Positions 53,971-62,496 of a stretch of DNA of 64,000 bases are shown one piece after another (within the stretch, counting starts at the first letter, position 1; the number at the start of each line of letters is the position of its first letter). Origin of the DNA: JAHJQZ01 sp963676075 (GTDB taxonomy: Bacteria; Pseudomonadota; Alphaproteobacteria; Rhizobiales; Devosiaceae). The position numbers were made by a program, and so were the translations under genes. The notes beneath the pieces are model-generated. The model worked only from the letters and a program-made list of their open reading frames with translations. It ran no database searches and had not been told where the DNA came from. The DNA is taken from the NCBI GenBank assembly GCA_963676075.2, contig CAXXNZ010000004.1:1-64000 (forward strand), written 5' to 3'.

Positions 53971-54579
53971 TCAGGCCTTGGGATCGAATCCGACCCAGAT
54001 GACGGTATTCTCGCCGCCGACGAACGGAATCTGCACCGAATCGACGACCTTGTAGAATTCCTGGCTTTGCTCGCCTGGCTTGACCGAGACCGGCAGGTCG
54101 AACTTTTCGGAATAGACCACGAGGTCATCACGCTCGACGGCAAAGCGCACCGGAACAGTATATTGCTTTGCTTCGCCGGCAGGCCCGAGCAACAGGCGGC
54201 CAACCATACCCATGTCCACCGTAATGACGCCGGCCGAGGCAACGCAGGAACGCGACTGCTTGTCGATCAGCGCCTGGTACTGCAGTGCCCGCGGATTGCC
54301 GTTCTGGCCCTTGTTGTAGACATAGACCGCCTCGCCGCCATTGCGCACCTTGATCGGCGGGCATTCGGTGGCAATCGCCGGGGCCGTTGCCAGAGCGTTG
54401 AGATCGATCTGCTCCTGCGGTGCCTGGGCATTGGCGAGAGTGCCGGTGCTGCCAGTGGTGGCGGGGCCGCCGCCGAACATCGAGCCCATCGAACACGCCG
54501 ACAACAAGACGGCCAAAGACAGGCCAGCGACCGATTTGGCCACCAGGCCCGCGCGCGAGGCGCCTTTCAATTCAGACAT
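53971..54579 (-). CDS. Putative lipoprotein of unknown function
   Basis: 202 residues. The signal peptide ends in a lipobox LSAC (SLAVLLSACSMGSMFGGGP), followed by a Gly/Thr/Pro-rich linker and a beta-rich domain with two Cys (TECPPIKV and SRSCVASAG) that may pair. ATG 54579 has GGGGATGA upstream; ATGs at 54585 and 54591 are alternatives. I recall similar proteins in Rhizobiales but no function. Confidence 0.7.
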   Translation of the reverse strand: MSELKGASRAGLVAKSVAGLSLAVLLSACSMGSMFGGGPATTGSTGTLANAQAPQEQIDLNALATAPAIATECPPIKVRNGGEAVYVYNKGQNGNPRALQYQALIDKQSRSCVASAGVITVDMGMVGRLLLGPAGEAKQYTVPVRFAVERDDLVVYSEKFDLPVSVKPGEQSQEFYKVVDSVQIPFVGGENTVIWVGFDPKA

Positions 54580-54608
54580 GCTCATCCCCATACGCAATAC
54601 ACGCCGCC

Positions 54609-55091
54609 TCATAAAGCAGCCAGAACCGCAGGCGCCGCTGACGATGTGACCTCGCCAGGTGCCTTCTCGGCATAGACCGCTTCAACCACACCATTATTGA
54701 TTATAATTGCGGCACGAATAAAGCGGATTCCCATACCATTGGCAATCATGTCACGATCAAGTCCCATGGCCTGACACAGCGCGGCATTGCCATCGGCGAT
54801 GAAATCGATCTTGCCGACAGCCTCCGTCGCCAGTGCCCATGCCTTGACGACATGATGATCGTTTGCCGTGCCGCAAACGACCCGCGCGATGCCTTTTTCG
54901 CGGAAGGCGGCGGCCAGCTCGACATAGCCCGGCAGGTGATTGTTGTGGCAGGTCGGGGTGAATGCGCCCGGAAGGGTGAAGAACACCACCCGCCCCTCGG
55001 ACAGGACATCCCTGGCATCGGCGTCGACAGCGCCGGAAGAGGTGATGAATTTGACGGAAACCGAAGGAATGGTGTCGCCGATAGCAATCAT
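54609..55091 (-). CDS. Peroxiredoxin, Prx5/AhpC-TSA type
   Basis: 160 residues. Reduces peroxides using the peroxidatic Cys48 in FFTLPGAFTPTCHNNHLPGY, the classic Prx5/atypical 2-Cys motif. FIADGNAALCQAMGLDRDM and KAPGEVTSSAA complete the family pattern. It probably receives electrons from thioredoxin or glutaredoxin. It lies 30 bases upstream of the lipoprotein start on the same strand. Confidence 0.93.
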   Translation of the reverse strand: MIAIGDTIPSVSVKFITSSGAVDADARDVLSEGRVVFFTLPGAFTPTCHNNHLPGYVELAAAFREKGIARVVCGTANDHHVVKAWALATEAVGKIDFIADGNAALCQAMGLDRDMIANGMGIRFIRAAIIINNGVVEAVYAEKAPGEVTSSAAPAVLAAL

Positions 55092-55162
55092 GCGGTCGTA
55101 ACTTTCATTGGCGTGGTCTGGATAAGGCAGGCGTAAACTGCCATCGGAAGATGGAGCGAGGC

Positions 55163-55963
55163 TTAACGCCCGGCCGTCGGCACGACGATATCGTAAGGAC
55201 CGTCGGGCGTCGCAAAACTCAGGCGCAGTGGCGTATTCTGCCAGGACGTATCACCCTTACGCGCCAGAAGCGTGAACGTGACCCGATTGAGCGACGCATC
55301 GACCTCCGGCATCGAATACACTGCGCCATTGCCATCAAAACTCGGAAAAATCTGCTCCGGCTGCACGCGCGCCGGATCGTAATCCATCGACAGGACGCCG
55401 GTTTCGGGATCAAGCGCGATGTCCCCGAGCGGCGCATTGTCCGCAGTAAACGGCTCCGGCGTTTCGGCAAGTGCCTGGCGCAGGCGCAAGCCGTTGGCAA
55501 TGTCCGGTTGGGTGTCGCCGAAAAGCTCGAACGCGGCATGGACCGGCACGCAGATGTCCGAACAGATGCCCATCAGCACGTCGAGGGTGAGAGATGCATC
55601 GGCAGGTGCCTCCACGAGGATCGGCAAAACCAGGTCGCCGCGGTAGACGAAATCGACAAAGCCCTGGGAGTCATCGCGCTCGGGCAGCGGCCACAAGATC
55701 TCGCTCGCGGCCGCATTGCCGGAGGTGGAGACAGAAACCATCGTCGGCACACCGGTCTCTCCCGGCACCCGCCAGTATGTATTGAGGCCTGGCTCGAGGG
55801 TCAGTTCAAGTCCGACCAGAGCCTTGCCGTCGCGTTCCGATCCCGCCGAGATCGCGCGCAATTGCGCGCCGGGCGCTACCTCGACCCAGTCGGACTGGGC
55901 AGACAGCGCCGGACTCGCCGGCAGAATCGCCAGAAGGGCAAAAAGCAGTTTTGTCGCGTTCAT
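55163..55963 (-). CDS. Periplasmic DsbD N-terminal-domain-like protein
   Basis: 266 residues. A signal peptide (NATKLLFALLAILPASPALS) leads to a domain like the alpha part of DsbD: EPGLNTYWRVPGETGVP, and LMGICSDICVPVHAAF with the two active-site-like Cys. No transmembrane beta part of DsbD is present, so it would be a stand-alone periplasmic thiol carrier or substrate-binding domain. The start at 55963 is inferred from the signal peptide; 55975 is possible. Confidence 0.8.
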   Translation of the reverse strand: MNATKLLFALLAILPASPALSAQSDWVEVAPGAQLRAISAGSERDGKALVGLELTLEPGLNTYWRVPGETGVPTMVSVSTSGNAAASEILWPLPERDDSQGFVDFVYRGDLVLPILVEAPADASLTLDVLMGICSDICVPVHAAFELFGDTQPDIANGLRLRQALAETPEPFTADNAPLGDIALDPETGVLSMDYDPARVQPEQIFPSFDGNGAVYSMPEVDASLNRVTFTLLARKGDTSWQNTPLRLSFATPDGPYDIVVPTAGR

Positions 55964-56098
55964 GGCGCCCGGCATAACCTTGTTTTGCGGCAAACCCAAC
56001 TCACCCTGCCTCAGAAACCTGTGATCCGGCTTACCCGCCTAACAGCCTTGCCCCGTCTCCGGTAGCAGCATCAGGTGAGCCTGAGGATCGGTGATAAT

Positions 56099-56126
56099 TT
56101 GCACTTTCGTCCAGAAGCCCTAAAAT
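56099..56126 (+). promoter_or_regulatory. Candidate promoter upstream of yqgE
   Basis: TTGCAC (56099-56104), 16 bases, TAAAAT (56121-56126). It is the best sigma-70-like match in the 314-base gap 55964-56277, which otherwise shows no gene. It would leave a ~145-base leader before yqgE. Confidence 0.45.
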
Positions 56127-56277
56127 CGGCATATGGTTGTGGCGGAATAAGGACCGGATTTGACACTCAAGGATCCGGGACCGAAGCTTCCGGTTCGGCA
56201 ATGGTCACGTCGACTGGCCACGGCGGCGCGGACCTGACCGGTCATCGGAAGCCTTCAGTCACCAACAGGAGGCAGCA

Positions 56278-56865
56278 ATGCCGATGTCGTCGCTCAAGGG
56301 CAGTTTTCTCATCGCCACGCCGGGCATGGCCGATGAGCGCTTTACGGACAGTGTCATTTATCTCGTCGGTCACGGCGAAGACGGCGCGATGGGCCTGATC
56401 GTCAACCACATGCTGCCAGACCTGTCGACCGGGGACGTCTTCGGTGAACTGGAACTCGGGCCGCCCGAGGAATTGATCCGCGTCCCCGAACGAATCCGCG
56501 ACCGCGCCGTGCTGATGGGCGGGCCGGTCGAAACCGGACGTGGGTTTGTCCTGCACTCGCGCGACTATTTCCGTGACGGCAATTCCTACGAAGTCAATGA
56601 CGAGGTCGGCCTGACCGCGACACTAGATGTCCTGCGCGCCATCGCCTTTGGCGACGGACCATCAGAATCGCTTCTGGCTCTTGGTTACTGCGGCTGGGCA
56701 CCCGGACAGCTCGAGGACGAGCTGCACGGCAATGGCTGGCTGACCGCGCCCCATTCGCTCGACATCCTGTTCAAGGTTCCGGTTGAAGACCGGCACGATG
56801 CAGCGCTTGCCTCGATTGGCATCGCCGATGCGGCAGCACTGTCAGGTGAAATCGGCCAGGCCTAA
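56278..56865 (+). CDS. yqgE: YqgE/AlgH family protein
   Basis: 195 residues. The UPF0301/DUF179 pattern is clear: LKGSFLIATPGMADERFTDS, SVIYLVGHGEDGAMGLIVNH, VLMGGPVETGRGFVLHSRDY and ALGYCGWAPGQLEDELHGNG. The biochemical role is not settled (AlgH was linked to alginate regulation in Pseudomonas). ATG 56278 has AGGAGG at 6 bases. It converges with the EAL gene. Confidence 0.95.
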   Translation: MPMSSLKGSFLIATPGMADERFTDSVIYLVGHGEDGAMGLIVNHMLPDLSTGDVFGELELGPPEELIRVPERIRDRAVLMGGPVETGRGFVLHSRDYFRDGNSYEVNDEVGLTATLDVLRAIAFGDGPSESLLALGYCGWAPGQLEDELHGNGWLTAPHSLDILFKVPVEDRHDAALASIGIADAAALSGEIGQA

Positions 56866-56891
56866 AGCGAACAAGGGTTCACCCTTTGCAG

Positions 56892-59800
56892 TTACTCGCC
56901 ATCCTTGTCCGGTGACCTGACTGCCCCTTTGTCAGCCTCTGCAGCGTCGCTTTCTGCCTGCTTTTGCGCCTGTTTGGCACGCAACCGTTCGTAAGCTGAC
57001 TGCTTCAGCCTGCTGGCGCCCGGCAGGGAGACGCTTTTTTGCTCACTCTCGTGCTGTTCAGCCAGCAATGGCGTCAGAATGGCCTCAAGCGGGTCCGTGT
57101 GTTCGGCTGGCTTGGCCGCAGGGCCCTCTGTCCGCGCTTGCGGCGGAACGGCATCGTCGTCGGTATGCTTAGGTGCAGTTTTCGGCTTGGAGGACAGCGT
57201 TTTGGCCAAAGGCGCCATGATCGACCGCAGGCCAGCCGATTGATTGGGTTCGGTACCGGACGCCGGTTTGAACCTCGACGAAGATTTGGGCTTGGATGCC
57301 GCCTCCTCGTTTTCCTCAGAACCTCGATTTGCCTTGCGAGCGGACGTCGCTGCGGCCTTGATCTTGGCCATCGGCGCCAGAATGGCACGAAGGCCGGTCT
57401 TCGTCCCCGACCTGAGCTTGGCGGCGACGTCAGGCTTTTTCACCCTGTCCGCTTTGGGTTTCGGCTTTGAACTGACCGCGGTAGCACTCGGCTTGGGATC
57501 AGAGTCTTTTGCGCCTGCCGGCGGTTTTTGATCGGCGGGCTTGGGCATCGACAGGAATGTCGGCTGTCGGGTCGGCGTGATCTCAGCCTTGACATCCGGC
57601 ATTGGTTTGGGAGCAGGCTGCTGCGGCGGCTTGCGCACATGCGCCGACGCGGCGGGCGCATTGTGGGCGAGACGCTTCTGCAACACATCGGCATCGAGCG
57701 CCTCGGAGAAGAAAAAGCCCTGACCAAACCGGCAATTGAGCGCGATCAACCGATCACGTTCGGCCTCGGTCTCAACGCCTTCGGCCACAACCATCAGGTC
57801 GAGCTCGCTTGCCAGTTGCACGATCGAGCGGATGATCGGCACCTGCGTGTGGGCAAAGCCGGTCTCGTCGGTGAAACGCACGAATGGCGCGGCAATTTTG
57901 ATGGTATCGGCAGGGAAGCGGTGCAGATAGCTCAACGCCGAATGGCCGGTGCCGAAATCGTCAAGCGCAACGCCAAGTCCCATCGCCCTCAGCGCCGACA
58001 ACACATAGGCGGAGTGTTCGGGATTGAGCATGGCCTCGCTCTCGGTGATCTCGAGCTTGATGCGGGAGGCGATCGTTTGGTGCTCGGCGAGGTAGCTCCG
58101 CATGTCGGTAAGCATGGTCTCGGTCGACAGCTGGCGCGGCGACAGATTGACCGACACGAAGAATTCCTCGGGCAGCTTGACCGCGTTCTGCCAGGCGTGA
58201 AGCGCTATTGCCGTCTGCTCGAAGGCCAGCCTGCCGAGCTGTTCGATCTGGCCCGTGCGTTCGGCCATGGCGACGAATTCGTCGGGACCGACCAGGCCGC
58301 GGGTTGGGTGCTGCCAGCGCATCAGCGCCTCGGCGCCAACGATCCGTCCGGTGTCGAGAGCACAGATCGGCTGGAACTGCATGCGGATCTGATCCTGCCG
58401 GATGGCGATCTGCAATTCATCTTCGCTCGACTTGGCAAGCGCCGAGATCGAGCGCGACGCGGCGCGATAGGCCTCGATACGGTCACCGCCATGGCGCTTG
58501 GCGTAGAACATGGCCAGTTCCGCGTCGCGCAGCAGTTCTTCGGCGCCGGCCAGGCCATTGTCATAGATGGTGATGCCGAATGAGGCGGTAACGGCGATAT
58601 CGCGTTCGCCGAAGGTGAAAGGCGCCCGGATGGTCTTGCGCAACTGATCGGCGAATTCGGCGATCTTGTCCGGAGTCACCTCCGAACACAGGATCACGCC
58701 GAACTGGTCGGCATTGAGCCGGGCCACCGTGTCGAGCGGCCGCATCTGGCGGCTAAGGCGTCGGGCAATGGCCAGAAGCACCGAGTCGGCGCCAGCCGGG
58801 CCGAGGCGTTCAACCACGCCGGAGAACTGATCGACATCGATGAAGAAAACCGCCGGCTGGGCATCCTTGCCAAGGCGCGCCCGTTCGAGCGCGCGCATAA
58901 GCCGGTCGATGAACAGTTCCTTGTTGGGAAGCCCGGTCAGGCTGTCCTTGACCGAGTCGTGCAGCAGGCGCTCACGCGCTGCCCGTTCGGCGGTCACATC
59001 CTGCAACGTGCCGATGATGCGGTTGACCTGGCCATCGCCTGCCAGCACCGGTTTCACCCTCAGCTGGAAGGCGCGATAGGCGCCATCATGTCCACGCACG
59101 CGCAGGTCCATGCTCACTTTGCCGCGCCGTGTCTCGACCAGCGTATCCAGCGCCGTGCGGAACCGGTCCTGATCGTCCGGATGGATACGTTCCAGCCAGC
59201 TCTTGATCGAGCCGCGCAGCGATCCGCGCGTTTCGCCGAGACGTGATGCAAGTTCCTCGCTGACCTGCACGCGGTCGCGATCGGTGTTCCAGTCGAACAG
59301 GAAATCGCCGCCGCCGGTCAGCGCCAGCGCGCGTCGCTCAACCTCGGACAAAGCGCCGATGGAAACCTGGCCTTCCGAGAAGGCATGCTGGACCGCCGTG
59401 AAGGCGATCAACATGACGATCAGCACCAGACCACCGGCGACAGCCGGCTGGGCGATGTCATTGGTCACGCGCCCCGAAACCACCAGCCATGCGTAGAACA
59501 GCCAAGCGATGTAGATGATCCAGGTCGGCACCAGCAGCACGGCGCGATCGTACCCCCTGAGCGCCAGCAGCACGATGACGAAGAAGCCGAGGCACCCGAG
59601 CACCACCATGATGGTGCGGGCGATGGTCACCGAGGTTTCCGGCTGGATGAAGGAGAAGGCGAACAGGCCGAGGAACACTGCGGTCAGCGCCAGCGCCAGA
59701 TGCAGGAACCTCAGGTGCCAGCGGTGCAGGTTCAAATAGATGAACAGGAAACCGAACAGGGTCGTGGCAAGCGCCGCCTCCGCAGCGGCGCGATAGGGCT

Positions 59801-60527
59801 GGATCGAGCCGTTGCCAACCCCGATCAACCGGCCGAAAACGCCGAAATCGATAAGCAGATATGCCAGAACCGACCAGGCCAGCGCCGCCGTTGCCGGGAA
59901 GACCCCTCGTCCCTTGACTACGAACATGATGGTCAGGAACACCGCCGCGAGACTGGCGATGCCGAGCACGACACCACGGAACAGGGTGAAGGAGTTGACG
60001 TAGTCGCGATAGGCGTCCGGCTTCCACAGATACAGCTCGGGCAATTGCCCGTTCACTAACTCGGCAACGAATGTCACCGTCGCGCCGGGATCGAGGGTGA
60101 TCTCGAAGACGTCGGCCTCCGGATCCGAAACGCGCTCGGGCCTGATGCCGGCATTGACGGTCAGAACGGCGATGCGGTCCGATCCGAGATCCGGGTTGAC
60201 GATGCCCGAGGCTGGCAGTCGGTAGAATGGCGCCACCAACAGGCGCTGGATCTGGGTGTCGCTGTCATTGGAAAGCGCAAACAGGGCCCAGTTGGGATTG
60301 GTGCCTTCCTTTTGCGCCAGCACCTCGATGCGGCGAATGATGCCGTCTGCCCCCGGTGCCGTCGACAGCTGCACCTTGCCATTCTGACCCGGCACGACAT
60401 CAATGCCAGCACGCAGATTGACCGCGTTGACACTGTCGGGGACATTGATGATCTCGAACGCTTGGGCCTCCGCGGCGGCACAAACGCCGATCACGAAGGC
60501 AAGGACGAGGCTCAGCACAAAACGCAT
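56892..60527 (-). CDS. Membrane GGDEF/EAL protein with degenerate GGDEF motif
   Basis: 1211 residues. Signal peptide (1-23), periplasmic beta-rich sensor (~24-180), seven or so transmembrane helices (~185-380), a PAS domain (~400-515), GGDEF (~520-690), EAL (~705-945) and a 260-residue Lys/Pro/Ala-rich tail. The cyclase motif reads NADQF (605-609), so diguanylate cyclase activity is unlikely. The EAL side keeps AEALMRW (Glu733), SVNLSPRQL, LEITESEA, LDDFGTG, the Lys of TIKIAA, VVAEGVET and FGQGFFF, so it is probably an active c-di-GMP phosphodiesterase. The tail repeats GLRAILAPMAK, GLRSIMAPLAK and PLEAILTPLLA. ATG 60527 was chosen for the signal peptide. Confidence 0.9.
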   Translation of the reverse strand: MRFVLSLVLAFVIGVCAAAEAQAFEIINVPDSVNAVNLRAGIDVVPGQNGKVQLSTAPGADGIIRRIEVLAQKEGTNPNWALFALSNDSDTQIQRLLVAPFYRLPASGIVNPDLGSDRIAVLTVNAGIRPERVSDPEADVFEITLDPGATVTFVAELVNGQLPELYLWKPDAYRDYVNSFTLFRGVVLGIASLAAVFLTIMFVVKGRGVFPATAALAWSVLAYLLIDFGVFGRLIGVGNGSIQPYRAAAEAALATTLFGFLFIYLNLHRWHLRFLHLALALTAVFLGLFAFSFIQPETSVTIARTIMVVLGCLGFFVIVLLALRGYDRAVLLVPTWIIYIAWLFYAWLVVSGRVTNDIAQPAVAGGLVLIVMLIAFTAVQHAFSEGQVSIGALSEVERRALALTGGGDFLFDWNTDRDRVQVSEELASRLGETRGSLRGSIKSWLERIHPDDQDRFRTALDTLVETRRGKVSMDLRVRGHDGAYRAFQLRVKPVLAGDGQVNRIIGTLQDVTAERAARERLLHDSVKDSLTGLPNKELFIDRLMRALERARLGKDAQPAVFFIDVDQFSGVVERLGPAGADSVLLAIARRLSRQMRPLDTVARLNADQFGVILCSEVTPDKIAEFADQLRKTIRAPFTFGERDIAVTASFGITIYDNGLAGAEELLRDAELAMFYAKRHGGDRIEAYRAASRSISALAKSSEDELQIAIRQDQIRMQFQPICALDTGRIVGAEALMRWQHPTRGLVGPDEFVAMAERTGQIEQLGRLAFEQTAIALHAWQNAVKLPEEFFVSVNLSPRQLSTETMLTDMRSYLAEHQTIASRIKLEITESEAMLNPEHSAYVLSALRAMGLGVALDDFGTGHSALSYLHRFPADTIKIAAPFVRFTDETGFAHTQVPIIRSIVQLASELDLMVVAEGVETEAERDRLIALNCRFGQGFFFSEALDADVLQKRLAHNAPAASAHVRKPPQQPAPKPMPDVKAEITPTRQPTFLSMPKPADQKPPAGAKDSDPKPSATAVSSKPKPKADRVKKPDVAAKLRSGTKTGLRAILAPMAKIKAAATSARKANRGSEENEEAASKPKSSSRFKPASGTEPNQSAGLRSIMAPLAKTLSSKPKTAPKHTDDDAVPPQARTEGPAAKPAEHTDPLEAILTPLLAEQHESEQKSVSLPGASRLKQSAYERLRAKQAQKQAESDAAEADKGAVRSPDKDGE

Positions 60528-60625
60528 TATGTGTCGGTAGTTCCTATTGTCGTTGTGCCGCAGGAATCCTTGGTAAAGCGGTTTGCCCCGGCTCACAAGC
60601 GCGCATGGCGCGCTGGTCACTTGTT

Positions 60626-61222
60626 TCAGATACGCAGGCCACGGTGGCGGTCGCGCGTCAGCCCGTACAGCACGTGGTCCTGCCAGACTCCATCGATCTG
60701 CAGATAGCCATCAGCATAACCTTCTTCCCGAAATCCGTTTTTTTCGAGGACACGGCGCGACGCAATATTGCCCGGCAGAGTGGCAGCATGCAGGCGTCTC
60801 AGATCGAGCGTAGTGAAAACGAAGGGCAGGATCATGCTGACCGCTTCGCTCATGATGCCTTTGCCGGCGCAATCGACATTCATCCAATATCCCAGATTGG
60901 CATGCATGGCGGCACGGCGGCGGATATTGGAAAGGGTCATCCCGCCGCTGAGGACTTCGCCTTCGGGTACCCGCCGAAAGATGAAGAACGAGAACTCCCT
61001 GCCCGCCTCCGCCTCGCGCCGGTTGCGCCTCAGCCGTTCGCGGAACACAGCTGGCGACAGATCGACCTCGCTCCAGCGCGGTTCGAAGGGCTTGAGGAAG
61101 GCGTGGCTTTTCAGGCGCACATCGCGCCACTGCCGATAGTCTGTCGGACGTGCGCCGCGCAGCAGCAATTCGCCCCGCGTCAGTTCGGGGGTTCGATCCG
61201 GGGCGAAAATCCGGTCCAGCAT
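60626..61222 (-). CDS. RimJ/RimL-type GNAT acetyltransferase
   Basis: 198 residues. Typical RimJ-type layout: RGELLLRGARPTDYRQWRDV at the N-terminus, NLGYWMNVDCAGKGIMSEAV as acetyl-CoA site, and NIASRRVLEKNGFREEGYAD. RimJ acetylates the N-terminus of ribosomal protein S5 in E. coli; the target here is inferred. ATG 61222 lies 10 bases after the M16 stop with no clear ribosome site, so translation is probably coupled to that gene. Confidence 0.88.
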   Translation of the reverse strand: MLDRIFAPDRTPELTRGELLLRGARPTDYRQWRDVRLKSHAFLKPFEPRWSEVDLSPAVFRERLRRNRREAEAGREFSFFIFRRVPEGEVLSGGMTLSNIRRRAAMHANLGYWMNVDCAGKGIMSEAVSMILPFVFTTLDLRRLHAATLPGNIASRRVLEKNGFREEGYADGYLQIDGVWQDHVLYGLTRDRHRGLRI

Positions 61223-61232
61223 GACAGGAGGG

Positions 61233-62495
61233 TCAGGCGCGCAGGCGCGAGACCACGGTGTCGTGGTCCGGCATGTTCTTGACCGGGCCGATGCCCGCAA
61301 CCGACACGCGGTCGGTATCGAAGAGTTGGCCGGCGACCTCCTTGACCCTGTTGGCGTCGATGCGGTTGATGCGTTCGACGGTCTCCTCGAGCGGAATGGT
61401 GCGGCCCCACAGGATCTGCTGACGGGCGATCTGGCCGGCACGCGCCGACGGACTTTCGAGCGACATCAACAGGCCGGCACGAATCTGGTTGCGCACCCGC
61501 GTCACCTCGTCGTCGGAAATGGTTTCCGCGGCCCGGCGCAACTCCTCGAGCACGACGGTGACGAGATCGTCGACCTCTTCGCCCCCCGTCGCGGCGGCAA
61601 CGCCGAACACGCCGCTGTCGGCGAAAGCCCAGTGGAAGGCATAGACCGAATAGCAAAGCCCACGATTTTCCCGAACCTCCTGGAACAGGCGGGAACTCAT
61701 GCCGCCGCCGAGGATCGAACTGAGGATCTGGACCGTATAAAAGCCATCCGAATTGTAGGGACGCCCCTCCAGCCCCAGAATGATATGGGCCTGTTCGTGA
61801 TCGGTTTCGAAGCGCTCCTCGCCACCGACATAGCGCGCGGGGTCGGGTGTCGCGGTGGAAACGGCATCCAGACCGCTGAAACGGTCTTCGGCAAGACGTA
61901 CCAGCTGGTCGTGATCGACATTGCCGGCAGCGGCCAGGATCATGTGGTCGCCGGTGTAATTGCGTCCCATGTAGGAGCGAATGGCGCCCGGATTGAACCC
62001 ACGCACGGTTTCGGCCGTCCCCAGGATCGGTCGTCCGATCGGCTGGTCGGGAAAGGAAACGCCTTGGAACAGATCGAAGACATGGTCGTCGGGATCATCG
62101 CGCGCCGCGCTGATCTCCTGCACGATCACCTGTTGCTCGCGCGCCAGTTCGTTTTCGTCGAACAAGGAGTTTTGCAGGATGTCCGAGATGATGTCTGCGG
62201 CAAGGCCAACATCCTCTTTCAGAACACGGGCAAAATAGCCTGTGTGCTCGACCGATGTGGCAGCATTGACCTCGCCGCCAACCCCTTCGATCGACTCCGC
62301 GATCACACGGGCGCTGCGCGACGTGGTGCCTTTGAAGGCCATATGTTCCAGCAGATGAGAGATGCCATGCTCGTTCGGGAGCTCCGACCGCGAACCCGAC
62401 TTGACCCAGACGCCGAGAGAGGCACTTTCGAGATGCGGCATGTTGTGGGTCATCACAGTCATGCCGCTGTCCAGCGTTGTCGTTTCGACGGTCAA
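61233..62495 (-). CDS. M16-family zinc peptidase
   Basis: 420 residues. The inverted zinc motif HxxEH is at His47-His51 in GISHLLEHMAFKGT, with the distal Glu in the helix around EVNAATSVEHTGYF. The family resembles mitochondrial processing peptidase beta subunit; in bacteria it cleaves peptides of uncertain identity. The second homologous half (IILGLEGRPY, ILGGGMSSRLFQEVRENRGL) lacks the zinc motif, as usual. The start lies one base after the thrC stop. Confidence 0.94.
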   Translation of the reverse strand: MTVETTTLDSGMTVMTHNMPHLESASLGVWVKSGSRSELPNEHGISHLLEHMAFKGTTSRSARVIAESIEGVGGEVNAATSVEHTGYFARVLKEDVGLAADIISDILQNSLFDENELAREQQVIVQEISAARDDPDDHVFDLFQGVSFPDQPIGRPILGTAETVRGFNPGAIRSYMGRNYTGDHMILAAAGNVDHDQLVRLAEDRFSGLDAVSTATPDPARYVGGEERFETDHEQAHIILGLEGRPYNSDGFYTVQILSSILGGGMSSRLFQEVRENRGLCYSVYAFHWAFADSGVFGVAAATGGEEVDDLVTVVLEELRRAAETISDDEVTRVRNQIRAGLLMSLESPSARAGQIARQQILWGRTIPLEETVERINRIDANRVKEVAGQLFDTDRVSVAGIGPVKNMPDHDTVVSRLRA

Positions 62496-62496
62496 A

